A stretch of DNA of 64,000 bases from Mycolicibacterium chubuense (GTDB lineage: Bacteria; Actinomycetota; Actinomycetes; Mycobacteriales; Mycobacteriaceae): the NCBI RefSeq assembly GCF_001044255.1, contig NZ_JYNX01000031.1, forward strand, positions 41,015-105,014, given 5' to 3'. The notes below the pieces were generated by a model. That model was not told where the DNA came from. It did not search any database and saw only the letters and a program-made list of their open reading frames with translations. Positions 28,517 through 40,596 of this stretch are shown piece by piece. The position numbers and the translations under genes are program-made. Within the stretch, counting starts at the first letter, position 1, and every line of letters begins with the position of its first letter.

Positions 28517-30397
28517 ATGTCGGTGGGGCGCGTGGTCAAAGCGGCGATCCCGCTGCTGCTCATCGCATTCGGACTGCTGTGGCCGGTGGTGTTCTCCGGT
28601 GGCGGCTCGGCCGGCACGCCCGCCGAAGACCCGGTGGTGATCAGCGACTTCACGCTGAACGCCGCGGTCGACGACGCCGGCGACATGACCGCGGTCGAGA
28701 CGATCACGACGGAGTTCTACAGCACCGACCGCCACGGCATCTTCCGTTACTGGGATGTAGCCAACCAGAACGACTCTCACGTCCGGCAGAAGCCCGAGGT
28801 GACGTCGGTCCTGCTCGACGGGCAGCCGGTGCCCTACCAGATGCTGTGGGAGGACGGAAAGCGCTTCCGCGTGGCCAAGATCGGTGACCCCGACCGCACG
28901 CTGAGCGACGGCACCCACGTGTTCGAACTCCGCTACCGCGTTCCCGGGGTACTCGACCCCGGCGGCACCGGCGCTGACCGAAAGTTCGCGCAGACCGTCG
29001 GGGGATCGACGGCGTCGCCGTCGGGGACCGATTTGGCGGCTGTGCCGTCCGGGCCCGGATCGACGGCGTCGCCCTCGGTCTTCTTCTGGAACGTCATCGC
29101 CCCCTCCTGGAACAACCGCATCGACCGGGCCGACATCACCGTGACCCTGCCCGGCGACGTCGGCACCGTGCAGTGTTCGGTCGGCTTCGGCGTCGGGCGG
29201 GCGTGCGACGAACTGCGCGCGCGCGGCGACACCGTGGTGGCCACGGCGTCGTCGCTGCCGCCGCGCACCCCGGTGACCCTGCGCGCCGGGGTCGACGTGC
29301 CCACCCCGGCGCGGCTGAGCCTGCCGTGGCCCTACACCTGGGACCGGGTCCTCGGGCAGTCGGTCACCGCCGTGCTGTGGGTGCTGGGTCTGACGATCGC
29401 CTTCGGCATCGTGGCCGTGCTGTGGTTCCGTAGTGTGCTGGAGCGTCCGCCCGGCTTTCCGCTGCAGTACGCGCCCCCGCCGGGCCTCGGGCCGGTGCAG
29501 CTGGAGTACATCCGCACCGAGGCGGTCCCGAAGAACGGCCTGACCGCGACGCTGTTCTACCTCGCCGAGCGGGATCTCATCACGCTGCACCAGGTCAACG
29601 ACAAGGAGTGGACCATCCGCAGCATCGCCAAGGCGGGGCAGTGGTCCGGGGTCGACAAGGTCAGTCTGGCGGTCGCGTCCCGGCTGAAGCTGCTCAACGC
29701 CGGCAGCGAATTCGCCGCCAAGAAGACGGCCAAGTCGGGGGAGAAACTCAACAAGGCCAAGACCGACATGGCTGAGGCGGCCAAGGCATGGGCGATCGAC
29801 TCGGGGCTGATGGTGGCCCGCAAGAAGGAGCTGTGGCTGCGCGCCGCCAACGCCGTCGCGTTCGTGCTGATGATCTGCGGGTTCTTCCGCTGGGGCTTCC
29901 CGACCACGATGTGGGCCCTGCCCTTCGCGGTGTTCTTCCTGTTCTCGGCCGGGTCCTGGCGTGACGGGGTGGGTACCCGGCGCACCCCGGCCGGGCGCGA
30001 ACTGTGGTCGCGCGCAGGCGGATTCCACCGCATGCTGGCCACCGATTCCGCCGAGACCCGCTTCGACTTCTCCGCGCGCAAAGACCTCTACATCGCCTAC
30101 GTCCCGTTCGCTGTCGCCGCCGGAGTGGCGGCCGCGTGGGCGAAGAAGTACGAGGCATACACGAATACCGCTGCACCGCAACCGGATTGGTATACAACAT
30201 CGAGCCCGTCATCGTCCTGGGGGGTGGCGGGCGGCGCCGGCGGGGCGAGCTTCGACAGTTTCGAGAGCGCGCTGTCGTCGTCGATCGGCGCCTACACCGC
30301 CTCCCAGTCGTCGTCGTCGTCATCGAGCGGTGGCGGCGGTGGCTTCAGTGGCGGAGGCGGCGGCGGTGGCGGCGGAGGAGGAGGTGGATCATGGTGA
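28517..30397 (+). CDS. DUF2207 membrane protein with Gly-rich SW tail
   Basis: This 626-residue protein has an N-terminal membrane helix (AAIPLLLIAFGLLWPVVF) and an extracellular DUF2207 domain (VISDFTLNAAVDDAGDM, HGIFRYWD, FFWNVIAPSWNN). A second helix lies near 285-305. A cytoplasmic region and more hydrophobic helices at about 447-485 and 526-541 follow. The C-terminus is a Ser run and a long Gly run ending GGGGSW. A 17-base direct repeat encodes a duplicated STASPS in the extracellular domain. It starts just after priA (an alternative GTG at 28508 overlaps the priA stop) and overlaps lemA by seven bases, which suggests joint function. The role is unknown; envelope stress or protein quality control is a guess. 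Confidence 0.85.
   Translation: MSVGRVVKAAIPLLLIAFGLLWPVVFSGGGSAGTPAEDPVVISDFTLNAAVDDAGDMTAVETITTEFYSTDRHGIFRYWDVANQNDSHVRQKPEVTSVLLDGQPVPYQMLWEDGKRFRVAKIGDPDRTLSDGTHVFELRYRVPGVLDPGGTGADRKFAQTVGGSTASPSGTDLAAVPSGPGSTASPSVFFWNVIAPSWNNRIDRADITVTLPGDVGTVQCSVGFGVGRACDELRARGDTVVATASSLPPRTPVTLRAGVDVPTPARLSLPWPYTWDRVLGQSVTAVLWVLGLTIAFGIVAVLWFRSVLERPPGFPLQYAPPPGLGPVQLEYIRTEAVPKNGLTATLFYLAERDLITLHQVNDKEWTIRSIAKAGQWSGVDKVSLAVASRLKLLNAGSEFAAKKTAKSGEKLNKAKTDMAEAAKAWAIDSGLMVARKKELWLRAANAVAFVLMICGFFRWGFPTTMWALPFAVFFLFSAGSWRDGVGTRRTPAGRELWSRAGGFHRMLATDSAETRFDFSARKDLYIAYVPFAVAAGVAAAWAKKYEAYTNTAAPQPDWYTTSSPSSSWGVAGGAGGASFDSFESALSSSIGAYTASQSSSSSSSGGGGGFSGGGGGGGGGGGGGSW
29003..29073 (+). repeat. 17-base direct repeat, 54-base period, inside the DUF2207 gene
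   Basis: GGATCGACGGCGTCGCC occurs at 29003-29019 and again at 29057-29073. The spacing of 54 bases keeps the frame, so loss or gain of one unit removes or adds 18 residues. Confidence 0.85.
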
Positions 30398-30927
30398 CGT
30401 TCTTGCTCGCCGTGGTGCTGGTGCTGGTCGTGCTGGTGCTCATCGGATATGTGGCCGGCTACAACAAGATCCGGTCCGCCGATGTCCGTGTCGCCGAGGC
30501 GCTGTCGGGGATCGACGTCGAACTGACCCGGCGGGCTTCGTTGATCCCCGCCCTCGTCCAGACGGTGCAGACCTTCGCCACCCACGAGAAGGCCATCCTC
30601 GACCGCGTCACCGACGCCCGGGCGGCGCTGACGTCGGCGACCTCGGGCGGCTCGGTGGCACAGCGCGGCGCGGCGGAGAAGCAACTCGACTCGGCGCTGG
30701 CGCCGCTGCTGGCGCTGGGACAGAGCTATCCGCAGCTGAATTCGTCGGCCAACTTCCTCGATCTGCAACGCAACCTCGCCGACACCGAGGACAAGCTCGC
30801 GTTCGCCCGGCAGTACTACAACGATTCGGTGGCCACCCTCAACCGGCTGCTCACCACGATCCCGTGGATGTTCGTCGCGCCGCTGACCAAAGTGGGCGAG
30901 AAGGAGTACTACCAGACCCCGCGCTAG
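30391..30927 (+). CDS. lemA: LemA family protein
   Basis: This 178-residue protein has an N-terminal membrane helix (VTFLLAVVLVLVVLVLIGYVAGY) followed by the LemA helical bundle: YNKIRSADVRVAEALSGIDVEL, RRASLIPALVQTVQTF, LNSSANFLDLQRNLADTEDKL and ARQYYNDSVATLN. The family pairs with DUF2207 or TPM-domain proteins in many bacteria, as here. The ATG overlaps the DUF2207 stop by seven bases. The function is not established. This pair is not at this position in M. tuberculosis as far as I recall. Confidence 0.92.
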   Translation: MVTFLLAVVLVLVVLVLIGYVAGYNKIRSADVRVAEALSGIDVELTRRASLIPALVQTVQTFATHEKAILDRVTDARAALTSATSGGSVAQRGAAEKQLDSALAPLLALGQSYPQLNSSANFLDLQRNLADTEDKLAFARQYYNDSVATLNRLLTTIPWMFVAPLTKVGEKEYYQTPR

Positions 30928-30938
30928 GGCCTGCTTCC

Positions 30939-30944
30939 TAGACT
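30939..30944 (+). promoter_or_regulatory. Predicted leaderless -10 for fmt
   Basis: TAGACT lies six bases before the GTG of fmt, in a 23-base gap after lemA. Confidence 0.5.
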
Positions 30945-30950
30945 GGCCCG

Positions 30951-31877
30951 GTGCGTCTCGTGTTCGCCGGTACCCCGGAACCGGCCCTCCCGTCCCTGCG
31001 TGGGCTCATCTCCTCGCCCCGCCACGACGTCGTCGCGGTGCTCACCCGCCCTGACGCCGCCGCGGGCCGCCGTGGCCGCCCGGCGCCGTCGCCGGTGGCA
31101 CAGCTCGCGCTCGAGCACGGGATCACGGTGCTGCGTCCGGAGCGACCCAACTCCGCGGAGTTCGTCGCCGAGCTGACCGCGTTGGCGCCGGACTGCTGCG
31201 CGGTGGTCGCCTACGGGGCGCTGCTCGGAGACGACCTGCTCGCGGTACCCGCCCACGGCTGGGTGAACCTGCACTTCTCGATCCTGCCCGCCTGGCGCGG
31301 CGCGGCTCCCGTGCAGGCCGCGATCGCCGCGGGCGACGCGGTCACCGGCGCCACCACGTTCCAGATCGAGCGCAGTCTCGACTCCGGGCCGGTCTACGGC
31401 GTCGTCACCGAGACGATCCGGCCCGCCGACACCGCAGGCGACCTGCTCGACCGGCTGTCGGTGGCCGGTGCCGCGCTGCTGGAGGCCACGATGGACGGCA
31501 TCGCCGACGGCACCCTGACCGCGGTGCCCCAGCCGGCGGACGGAGTCAGCGTCGCGCCGAAGATCACCGTCGACGACGCCCGTATCCGGTGGGATCTGCC
31601 CGCGCACGTGATCGACCGGCGGATCCGCGCCGTCACTCCCAACCCGGGCGCGTGGACGATGATCGGCGAGGACCGCGTCAAGGTCGGGCCCGTGACGGTG
31701 GTCGACGAGCCGGACCTCGGACCCGGGCAGCTCAAGGTGGACAAGAAGCATGTCCGGGTCGGCACCGGCTCGGGCGCAGTGCAACTGCAGACCGTGCAGC
31801 CCCCGGGCAAGAAACCCATGAATGCCGCGGACTGGGCCCGCGGCGCACGGCTCGACGAGATCGGTTCGGCCACATGA
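30951..31877 (+). CDS. fmt: Methionyl-tRNA formyltransferase
   Basis: This 308-residue enzyme formylates initiator Met-tRNA with 10-formyltetrahydrofolate. The start [15 protein letters not shown] is typical, and the catalytic Asn/His region [17 protein letters not shown] is near residue 105. The C-terminal OB-fold domain covers about 205-308. The GTG start follows TAGACT with no room for a normal leader. rsmB starts inside its stop codon. Confidence 0.96.
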   Translation: MRLVFAGTPEPALPSLRGLISSPRHDVVAVLTRPDAAAGRRGRPAPSPVAQLALEHGITVLRPERPNSAEFVAELTALAPDCCAVVAYGALLGDDLLAVPAHGWVNLHFSILPAWRGAAPVQAAIAAGDAVTGATTFQIERSLDSGPVYGVVTETIRPADTAGDLLDRLSVAGAALLEATMDGIADGTLTAVPQPADGVSVAPKITVDDARIRWDLPAHVIDRRIRAVTPNPGAWTMIGEDRVKVGPVTVVDEPDLGPGQLKVDKKHVRVGTGSGAVQLQTVQPPGKKPMNAADWARGARLDEIGSAT

Positions 31878-33268
31878 CGCGACCTCCCGGCAAGCGCCGC
31901 CCGCAGCGGCGCACCCCGCTCGACCCGGCCCGGCGGGCCGCGTTCGACGTGCTGCGCGCCGTCTCCGAGAAGGACTCCTATGCCAACCTGGCACTGCCTG
32001 CGATGCTGCGCGACCGCGGGATCACCGGCCGCGACGCGGCGTTCGCGACCGAGCTGACCTACGGCACCTGCCGGGCCCGCGGCCTGCTCGACGCGATCAT
32101 CGCGGCGGCTGCGGGCCGGCCCGTCGACCGGATCGACCCGGTGCTGCTGGATCTGCTGCGCCTCGGTGCCTACCAGATCCTGCGCACCCGCGTCGACGAC
32201 CACGCCGCGGTGTCCACCACCGTGGAGCAGGCCGGCATCGAATTCGATACGGCGCGTGCGGGTTTCGTCAACGGTGTGCTGCGCACCATCGCCCGCCGCG
32301 ACGAGGCGTCGTGGGTCGCGGAGCTGGCCCCGCCCGCCGCCACCGACCCCGTCGGTCATCTGGCGTTCGTCCACGCGCACCCGCGGTGGGTCGCCCAGGC
32401 GTTCACCGATGCGCTGGGCGCCCGGGCCCACGAGCTGGCGGCACTGCTGGCCAGTGACGACGCCCGCCCCGAGGTGCACCTGGTGGCGCGGCCGGGTGCG
32501 CTCACCGCGACCGAGCTGGCCGACCAGGTGGGCGGCACCGTCGGCCGGTACTCGCCGTACGCCGTCTACCTGAGCGAGGGCGATCCCGGCGCGCTGGCCC
32601 CGGTCAGGGACGGTCGGGCACTGGTGCAGGACGAGGGCAGCCAGCTGGTCGCGCGAGCGATGACGCTGGCCGAACTCGACGGCGCCGACGGCGGACGGTG
32701 GCTGGACCTGTGCGCCGGACCGGGCGGAAAGACCGCTCTGTTGGCCGCCCTGGGGCAGCCGGCGGGCGCCCGCGTCACCGCCGTCGAGCCGGCGCCGCGG
32801 CGCGCCGAGCTGGTGGAACAGAACACCCGGGGGCTGTCCGTCGACGTGGTCCGGGTGGACGGGCGCGACACCGGCCTGGAGCCGGGTTTCGACCGCGTCC
32901 TCGTCGACGCCCCGTGCACCGGGCTCGGCGCGCTGCGCCGGCGGCCCGAGGCGCGCTGGCGACGCCAGCCCGGTGATGTGGCGCCGCTGGCCAAGCTGCA
33001 GCGGGAACTGCTGGCCTCGGCGATCCGGTTGACCCGGCCCGGTGGCGTCGTGCTGTACGCGACCTGCTCGCCGCACCTGGCCGAGACCACCGGCGTGGTG
33101 GCCGATGCGCTGCGTCGCCACCCCGTCACCGCGCTGGACACCCGAGCGCTGTTCGAACCAGCCGACGACACGGGGGAGAACCTGTCCGTGCAACTCTGGC
33201 CCCACCGGCACGGCACCGACGCGATGTTCGCCGCCGCCCTTCGGGTGACCGGCCCCCCGATAGGCTGA
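31874..33268 (+). CDS. rsmB: 16S rRNA m5C967 methyltransferase (RsmB/Fmu)
   Basis: This 464-residue protein has an N-terminal NusB-like RNA-binding domain (about 15-150) and a C-terminal SAM-dependent methyltransferase. The SAM site is [15 protein letters not shown]. The two cysteines of the m5C mechanism are in [19 protein letters not shown] and [13 protein letters not shown] chose the ATG in the fmt stop; the frame is open upstream but overlaps fmt. The rpe promoter lies over its stop codon. Confidence 0.95.
   Translation: MTRPPGKRRPQRRTPLDPARRAAFDVLRAVSEKDSYANLALPAMLRDRGITGRDAAFATELTYGTCRARGLLDAIIAAAAGRPVDRIDPVLLDLLRLGAYQILRTRVDDHAAVSTTVEQAGIEFDTARAGFVNGVLRTIARRDEASWVAELAPPAATDPVGHLAFVHAHPRWVAQAFTDALGARAHELAALLASDDARPEVHLVARPGALTATELADQVGGTVGRYSPYAVYLSEGDPGALAPVRDGRALVQDEGSQLVARAMTLAELDGADGGRWLDLCAGPGGKTALLAALGQPAGARVTAVEPAPRRAELVEQNTRGLSVDVVRVDGRDTGLEPGFDRVLVDAPCTGLGALRRRPEARWRRQPGDVAPLAKLQRELLASAIRLTRPGGVVLYATCSPHLAETTGVVADALRRHPVTALDTRALFEPADDTGENLSVQLWPHRHGTDAMFAAALRVTGPPIG
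33261..33266 (+). promoter_or_regulatory. Predicted leaderless -10 for rpe
   Basis: TAGGCT lies seven bases before the ATG of rpe and overlaps the rsmB stop codon by one base. Confidence 0.5.
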
Positions 33269-33273
33269 TCCCC

Positions 33274-33969
33274 ATGTCCGGACAGCACGCCCGCACCGCC
33301 CCGCTGATCGCCCCGTCCATCCTGGCCGCCGACTTCGCCCGGCTCGCCGACGAGGCCGCCGCGGTCGAGGGCGCCGACTGGCTGCACGTCGACGTGATGG
33401 ACAACCACTTCGTGCCCAACCTCACTCTGGGTCTGCCCGTCGTCGAGTCGCTGCTCAAGGTCACCGACATCCCGATGGACTGTCACCTGATGATCGACGA
33501 CCCGGCCCGGTGGGCACCGCCCTACGCCGAGGCCGGCGCGCACAACGTCACGTTCCACGCCGAGGCCACCGACGACCCGATCGCGGTGGCCCGCGACATC
33601 CGTGCCGCGGGCGCGAAGGCGGGTCTGGCCGTCAAACCGGGCACGCCGGTGGATCCGTATCTGGAGATCCTTCGCGACTTCGACACGCTGCTGGTGATGT
33701 CGGTGGAACCCGGGTTCGGCGGACAGAAGTTCATCGCCGAGGTGCTGCCCAAAGTCGGTATCGTGCGTCGCCTCGTCGACGCCGGCGAGCTGACCATCCT
33801 CATCGAGATCGACGGCGGCATCAACACCGACACGATCGAAGCCGCCGCCGAAGCGGGCGTCGACTGCTTCGTCGCGGGGTCGGCGGTCTACAGCGCCGAC
33901 GATCCCGCGCTGGCGGTGCAGTCGCTGCGCAACCAGGCCGCGGCGGCGTCCAAGCATCTCGCGCGGTGA
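33274..33969 (+). CDS. rpe: Ribulose-phosphate 3-epimerase
   Basis: This 231-residue TIM-barrel enzyme interconverts ribulose 5-phosphate and xylulose 5-phosphate. Signatures are [28 protein letters not shown] with metal-binding His and Asp, [12 protein letters not shown] and EIDGGIN near the C-terminus. Ribulose 5-phosphate is also a riboflavin precursor, which fits its place directly in front of ribD. ribD begins in the rpe stop (GTGA). Confidence 0.96.
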   Translation: MSGQHARTAPLIAPSILAADFARLADEAAAVEGADWLHVDVMDNHFVPNLTLGLPVVESLLKVTDIPMDCHLMIDDPARWAPPYAEAGAHNVTFHAEATDDPIAVARDIRAAGAKAGLAVKPGTPVDPYLEILRDFDTLLVMSVEPGFGGQKFIAEVLPKVGIVRRLVDAGELTILIEIDGGINTDTIEAAAEAGVDCFVAGSAVYSADDPALAVQSLRNQAAAASKHLAR

Positions 33970-34967
33970 ACCTCGACGCGGCCATGGCCGCGGCCCTCGA
34001 GCAGGCCGAAAAGGTAAAAGGCACAACCTATCCCAATCCGCCGGTAGGGGCGGTCATCCTGGACGCGCACGGTGAGATCGCCGGTGTCGGGGCGACTGAG
34101 CCGCCCGGCGGCCCGCATGCGGAGGTGCTGGCACTGCGCCGGGCGGGGGAGCGGGCGGCCGGCGGCACGGCGGTGGTGACGCTCGAACCGTGCAACCATG
34201 TCGGCCGCACGCCGCCCTGCGTGGACGCGCTGCTGGCCGCGGGCGTCGCGAATGTCGCGTTCGCCGTGGCCGATCCGAACCCGGTGGCTGCCGGCGGGGC
34301 GGCGCGGCTGGCGGCGTCGGGTGTCCACGTGACGCCGGGGGTGTGTGCCGATGCGGTGGCGGGCGGGCCGCTGCGCGAGTGGCTGCACAAGCAGCGCACC
34401 GGAATGCCGCATGTGACATGGAAATTCGCCACCAGCGTGGATGGCCGCAGTGCGGCCGCAGACGGCTCGAGCCAATGGATCACCAGTGAAGCCGCCCGCG
34501 CCGACGTGCACCGCAGGCGTGCCGCGGCCGACGCGATCGTCGTCGGTACGGGCACCGTGTTCGTCGACGATCCGGCGCTGACCGCGCGGCGCCCCGACGG
34601 CACGCTCGCCGCCCAGCAGCCTCTGCGCGTAGTCGTCGGCATGCGTGAGATCTCGCCTGACGCAACGGTTCTCAATGACGACTCGCGCACCATGGTGATC
34701 CGCACCCGCGACCCCCGCGAGGTGATCCAGGCGCTGTCGGACCGCACCGACGTGCTCGTGGAGGGTGGCCCGACACTGGCCGGGGCCTTCCTGCGGGCCG
34801 GGGTGATCGATCGCATCCTGGCCTACGTCGCGCCGATCCTGTTGGGCGGGCCGATCAGTGCCGTCGACGACGTCGGCGTGCTCAGCATCGCCCAGGCTCA
34901 GCGGTGGCGTTTCGACGAGATGCACCCCGTCGGACCGGACGTCGTCCTCAGTCTCATCCCCGCCTGA
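33966..34967 (+). CDS. ribD: Riboflavin deaminase/reductase RibD
   Basis: This 333-residue protein does two steps of riboflavin synthesis. The N-terminal zinc deaminase has [10 protein letters not shown] and [12 protein letters not shown]. The C-terminal NADPH-dependent reductase starts near residue 145 ([22 protein letters not shown]) and ends with the [14 protein letters not shown] segment. The GTG overlaps the rpe stop. In M. tuberculosis the gene is called ribG. Confidence 0.94.
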   Translation: MNLDAAMAAALEQAEKVKGTTYPNPPVGAVILDAHGEIAGVGATEPPGGPHAEVLALRRAGERAAGGTAVVTLEPCNHVGRTPPCVDALLAAGVANVAFAVADPNPVAAGGAARLAASGVHVTPGVCADAVAGGPLREWLHKQRTGMPHVTWKFATSVDGRSAAADGSSQWITSEAARADVHRRRAAADAIVVGTGTVFVDDPALTARRPDGTLAAQQPLRVVVGMREISPDATVLNDDSRTMVIRTRDPREVIQALSDRTDVLVEGGPTLAGAFLRAGVIDRILAYVAPILLGGPISAVDDVGVLSIAQAQRWRFDEMHPVGPDVVLSLIPA

Positions 34968-35051
34968 GGCGGCCGCGCATCGTTATCTGATCGTTACCCG
35001 CTGTCCATCAACGGTTTCCGTGGTCGTTCTCACACCCCCGGCCGGGCGCGG

Positions 35052-35078
35052 GAGCGGCCCTGCGGCGACGGGCCGCTC
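35052..35078. promoter_or_regulatory. Perfect 9-bp inverted repeat upstream of a small gene
   Basis: GAGCGGCCC (35052-35060) and GGGCCGCTC (35070-35078) pair fully with a nine-base loop. It ends two bases before a -10 hexamer (35081-35086) and therefore covers its -35 region. It could be an operator or a terminator for ribD, 84 bases after that gene; there is no U-tract. Confidence 0.5.
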
Positions 35079-35080
35079 GG

Positions 35081-35086
35081 TAGACT
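35081..35086 (+). promoter_or_regulatory. Candidate -10 for the 54-codon ORF
   Basis: TAGACT would start transcription near 35093, about 60 bases before the ATG at 35152. Confidence 0.4.
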
Positions 35087-35151
35087 CGGACGGGAATATC
35101 GCGCTTTCACCGAAGAGTTGCGCAAGGTGAGCACGAACAAAGGACGAGAGC

Positions 35152-35316
35152 ATGACTGCACTGCAGGACTGGCTCAGCAACAGCCCGGTCACACCCGATG
35201 CCATCAAGGCGGTGATCCGCGATGCCTGGCGGGGACTGACCTCCGACGACGACACGTTCGATGACGTCGACGCCGACCAGCCTCAGCTGATGGGCCGCGG
35301 ACTCGAGCGCTGCTGA
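35152..35316 (+). CDS. Putative 54-residue acidic protein
   Basis: This short frame begins [13 protein letters not shown], continues with [13 protein letters not shown], has an acidic stretch ([12 protein letters not shown]) and ends in [13 protein letters not shown] precedes the ATG at good spacing, and a -10 and a perfect hairpin lie upstream. Its last 34 bases overlap the end of the opposing transporter gene. No homologue is known to me, so this is a prediction from the start signals and the plausible amphipathic composition. It could also be a leader peptide. Confidence 0.5.
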   Translation: MTALQDWLSNSPVTPDAIKAVIRDAWRGLTSDDDTFDDVDADQPQLMGRGLERC

Positions 35317-36851
35317 AGCGCCTCGGGCTCGTCGGCGTGTTCGTGCTTGGCGCAGATCAACAGGCCCAGTAGGGCACCCACCACACAGACGATCGCCGTG
35401 ATCGAGAAGATCTCGGCGTACTGCAGCACGTACGCCTCGCGCACCCGGTGCGCCTCCGCAGCCAGTCGCTCGGCCAGACTGTTGCCGCCGGTGCTGGCGG
35501 GCAGGCTGGCCAAGTGCTGGTTGAACCGGTACAGCCCCCAGGCTGACAGCGCCGCGATGCCGATCAGCATGCCGATCATCCGGGCCACCACCACGGCCGC
35601 CGACGCGATGCCGTGCTGGGCGGCGGGCACCACCCGCAGTGTCGCCGACGTCAGCGGCCCGATGACCAGGCCGAGGCCGAACCCGGCGATCGCGAGGTCG
35701 GTATCGAGCACCGGCAGGCTGATGAAGCCCAGGTCGTGGCGCGCGGCCAGCAGGTCCACCGGCCACTTCGAGATCAGCAGATAGCCGCCCGCGGCGATCA
35801 GCAGGCCGGTGAACGCGACGATCCGGTCGCCGAGGCGGGTGGCCACCCAGCCGCCGACCAGGGCGCCGATGGGCAGCGCGACCAGGAAGCGCAGCAGCAG
35901 GAAGGCGGCCTGGTTCTGGTCCTGGCCGAGCACCCCCTGCCCGAAGAGTTCGACGTTGACCAACGTGACCATCAGCGCCGCGCCGGCCGTCAGCGATGCG
36001 CCCAGTGCCGCCAGGAACGGGCGGAAATGCACGCCGGCCGGGTCCAGCAGCCGGGTCTTGGCGAACTTCTCCCACACGAAGAACGCGACCGCGGCGACGG
36101 CGGCGGCGATCAGCACCGGCGCGCCCCAGCTGGGCAGCACCTGCTTGCCGTCGGGCCGGGGGTTGTACAACCCGACCACGGCCAGCCCCAGCGCGACGGC
36201 CAGCAGCAGACCGCCGACCACGTCGACCTTCTGGGGGTCCTCGCCGACGGACCGCGACGGCAGGCTGAAGTGGATCATCACCATCGCGATGAGCGCGAGC
36301 GGCACGTTGACCCAGAACACCGACTGCCAGTGCCCGAACGCCCACACCAGCGTGATGCCGTACAGCGGGCCCAGCACGCTGCCCAACTCCTGGGCGGCGC
36401 CGACGCCGCCGAGCACGGCGGCGCGGTTGCGCGCGGCCCACAGATCGGCGGCCAGCGCCAGGGTGACGGGCAGCAGCGCGCCGCTGGCGGTGCCCTGCAC
36501 CACCCGCCCGATCACCAGCACGGTCAGGTCGGTGGACATCGCGGTGATCACCGAGCCGAGCGCGAAACCGGCCAGGCTGATCTGGATCAGCATCTTGCGG
36601 CCGAACCGGTCCGACGCGCGGCCGAGCAGCGGCATCGCGGCGATGTAGCCGAGCAGGTAGCCGGTGATGATCGGCGTCACCCGCTGGATCTGGTTCACGC
36701 CGATCCCGACGTCGCTCATGATGTCGGTCATGATCGTGACCACGACGTAGGTGTCGAGCGCGCCGAGCACCACCGCGAGGCTGCCCGCGCTGATCGCGAT
36801 GCGGCGGTTCGTCGTCCCTGCTGCGGCCGTCGCCGGGGGAGCGGTGTGCAT
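35283..36851 (-). CDS. MFS exporter P55 (Rv1410c-like)
   Basis: This 522-residue major facilitator of the 14-helix DHA2 type has the motif A loop [11 protein letters not shown] after helix 2 and [14 protein letters not shown] in helix 1. In M. tuberculosis the LprG-P55 pair exports triacylglycerol-type lipids and affects drug tolerance. The gene follows lprG with a TGATG junction; a GTG one codon earlier is an alternative start. Its 3' end overlaps the putative small ORF on the other strand. Confidence 0.93.
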   Translation of the reverse strand: MHTAPPATAAAGTTNRRIAISAGSLAVVLGALDTYVVVTIMTDIMSDVGIGVNQIQRVTPIITGYLLGYIAAMPLLGRASDRFGRKMLIQISLAGFALGSVITAMSTDLTVLVIGRVVQGTASGALLPVTLALAADLWAARNRAAVLGGVGAAQELGSVLGPLYGITLVWAFGHWQSVFWVNVPLALIAMVMIHFSLPSRSVGEDPQKVDVVGGLLLAVALGLAVVGLYNPRPDGKQVLPSWGAPVLIAAAVAAVAFFVWEKFAKTRLLDPAGVHFRPFLAALGASLTAGAALMVTLVNVELFGQGVLGQDQNQAAFLLLRFLVALPIGALVGGWVATRLGDRIVAFTGLLIAAGGYLLISKWPVDLLAARHDLGFISLPVLDTDLAIAGFGLGLVIGPLTSATLRVVPAAQHGIASAAVVVARMIGMLIGIAALSAWGLYRFNQHLASLPASTGGNSLAERLAAEAHRVREAYVLQYAEIFSITAIVCVVGALLGLLICAKHEHADEPEALQQRSSPRPIS

Positions 36852-37555
36852 CACACCGCCGGCTTGGCGACCGTCACCGGCTCGCCCCACTTGGACAGCG
36901 TCATCGTGACGCTGTTGCCGGGGGTGGGTTCCAGACGGGCCTGCATCAGCTCGTGGTTGCCGTCCTCGGTGACCCACGCGGTGCCCGGAACGGGCCCGGT
37001 GGCGGCGATCTGGGGGGCGATCTTGTTGACCGCGTCGGCGCGCACGTTGCCGGTGATCCGGACGGTCTTGACGCCCTCGATGGTCTCGCGGCCCTCGGAC
37101 TTGGCGTCGTTGAAGTTGGCGAGCACGTTGGCCAGGCCGTTGTCGGGGCTCAGGATCGCCGCGACGTCGTAGATGTCGGCGGCGGGACCGAAGTTCGACA
37201 GGCTGCCACCTGCGGTGATCGCGGCGTACAGGTCGCCGTCGGACACGACGAACTCGACGCCCTGCAGCTTCTGGCCGAGGAAGACGATGTCGGCGGTGCC
37301 CTTCGCGGCGACCGCCGGCTTCTGGGTGAGGTCGCCCTCGAGGGACTCGACCGGCAACTCGGCGATCTGGCCCTGCACCGCGAGCTGCAGATGGGCGCTG
37401 GTCTGCGCCTTGGTGGTCTCGGCGGATTCCCTGAGAAGAGTGGTGGCGTCGGGCAGGTCCTTGCCGGAGTCCTCCGACGACGAGCCGGAACATCCTGCGA
37501 CGAGCGCGACGACGGCGAAAAGGGCGGCGACGAGCGCCAGGAGGCGGGTCTGCAT
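36851..37555 (-). CDS. lprG: Lipoprotein LprG
   Basis: This 234-residue lipoprotein has a signal peptide and lipobox LVAGC with C22. The mature part shows the LppX/LprG fold: [31 protein letters not shown] and [17 protein letters not shown]. It carries triacylated lipids across the periplasm in partnership with the P55 exporter encoded next. The ATG follows TACGAT by six bases, so the pair is probably transcribed without a leader, divergently from ribE. Confidence 0.94.
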   Translation of the reverse strand: MQTRLLALVAALFAVVALVAGCSGSSSEDSGKDLPDATTLLRESAETTKAQTSAHLQLAVQGQIAELPVESLEGDLTQKPAVAAKGTADIVFLGQKLQGVEFVVSDGDLYAAITAGGSLSNFGPAADIYDVAAILSPDNGLANVLANFNDAKSEGRETIEGVKTVRITGNVRADAVNKIAPQIAATGPVPGTAWVTEDGNHELMQARLEPTPGNSVTMTLSKWGEPVTVAKPAV

Positions 37556-37561
37556 GCCTGC

Positions 37562-37567
37562 ATCGTA
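37562..37567 (-). promoter_or_regulatory. Predicted leaderless -10 for lprG-P55
   Basis: TACGAT on the minus strand lies six bases before the ATG at 37555. Confidence 0.5.
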
Positions 37568-37627
37568 GAGGGTGCGGCGACGGCGACGTGTTCTCCGCTG
37601 CGCGGGATCGGCCAGGGCGCGGGGGCC

Positions 37628-37633
37628 TAGGCT
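37628..37633 (+). promoter_or_regulatory. Predicted leaderless -10 for ribE
   Basis: TAGGCT lies seven bases before the GTG at 37641. Confidence 0.5.
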
Positions 37634-37640
37634 GGGCGTT

Positions 37641-38243
37641 GTGTTCACCGGAATCGTCGAAGAACTGGGCGAAATCGTCGGCAAGGAGGACCTCGGCGAC
37701 GCCGCGCGTTTCGTCATCCGTGGCCCGATCGTGACATCGGATGCCGGGCACGGAGATTCGATCGCGGTCAACGGCGTCTGTCTGACCGTCGTCGACGTGC
37801 TCGCCGACGGCGCGTTCTCCGCCGACGTGATGGACGAAACGCTGAAGCGGTCCAGCCTGCGCGGCGCCGACATCGGTACCCGGGTCAACCTCGAACGCGC
37901 CGCGGCGGTGAACAGCCGGTTGGGCGGCCACATCGTTCAGGGCCATGTCGACGGCACCGGCCACGTCGTGTCCCGCACGCCGTCCGAGCACTGGACGGTG
38001 GTGCGGATCGCGCTGCCGCCGGCGCTGTCCCGCTATGTGGTGGAGAAAGGGTCGATCACCGTCGACGGAATCTCGCTGACCGTGTCGGGTTTGGGCCCGG
38101 ACTGGTTCGAGGTGTCGCTGATCCCCACCACGCTGGACCTGACGACGCTGGGCCGTGCCGAGCCTGGCGCCCCGGTCAACCTGGAGGTCGACGTCATCGC
38201 CAAGTACGTCGAGCGGCTGCTGTCGCACGACAAGCCGGGCTGA
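37641..38243 (+). CDS. ribE: Riboflavin synthase, alpha chain
   Basis: This 200-residue enzyme makes riboflavin from two molecules of 6,7-dimethyl-8-ribityllumazine. It begins with the conserved FTGIVEELG and has two lumazine-binding repeats ([18 protein letters not shown] in the second). I chose the GTG that gives this exact N-terminus; the frame extends upstream without family sequence. It is named ribC in M. tuberculosis. Confidence 0.94.
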   Translation: MFTGIVEELGEIVGKEDLGDAARFVIRGPIVTSDAGHGDSIAVNGVCLTVVDVLADGAFSADVMDETLKRSSLRGADIGTRVNLERAAAVNSRLGGHIVQGHVDGTGHVVSRTPSEHWTVVRIALPPALSRYVVEKGSITVDGISLTVSGLGPDWFEVSLIPTTLDLTTLGRAEPGAPVNLEVDVIAKYVERLLSHDKPG

Positions 38244-38324
38244 GGAGTTGTCGCACCGCTGTGACCGGCATCACCGGCGTCCGGCCCACGTCAGCCGGGC
38301 AATAACGCGGCGGCCCCCGTGGTT

Positions 38325-38330
38325 CATACT
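38325..38330 (+). promoter_or_regulatory. Candidate -10 for ribBA-ribH
   Basis: CATACT would start transcription near 38337, downstream of an alternative GTG start at 38319, and gives a leader of about 45 bases. No FMN riboswitch motif is seen here. Confidence 0.35.
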
Positions 38331-38381
38331 GAACGGGAGAAACAGGTGGTTCTCGTCGTGGGAACCGGCAAGGTGGTGAGA

Positions 38382-40576
<2,195 letters not shown>

Positions 40577-40596
<20 letters not shown>

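Noticed and set aside
30300-30397. Simple-repeat or CRISPR-like array at the end of the DUF2207 gene
   Set aside because: The repeats are codons for Ser and Gly runs within a reading frame, with no spacers.
35613-37172. A 519-codon plus-strand frame opposite P55 and lprG
   Set aside because: The translation is Gln/Arg/His-rich, typical of the complement of membrane-protein codons. lprG and P55 are well supported.
38244-38381. FMN riboswitch before ribBA
   Set aside because: No RFN consensus blocks are present. Only a weak hairpin and a -10-like hexamer can be seen.
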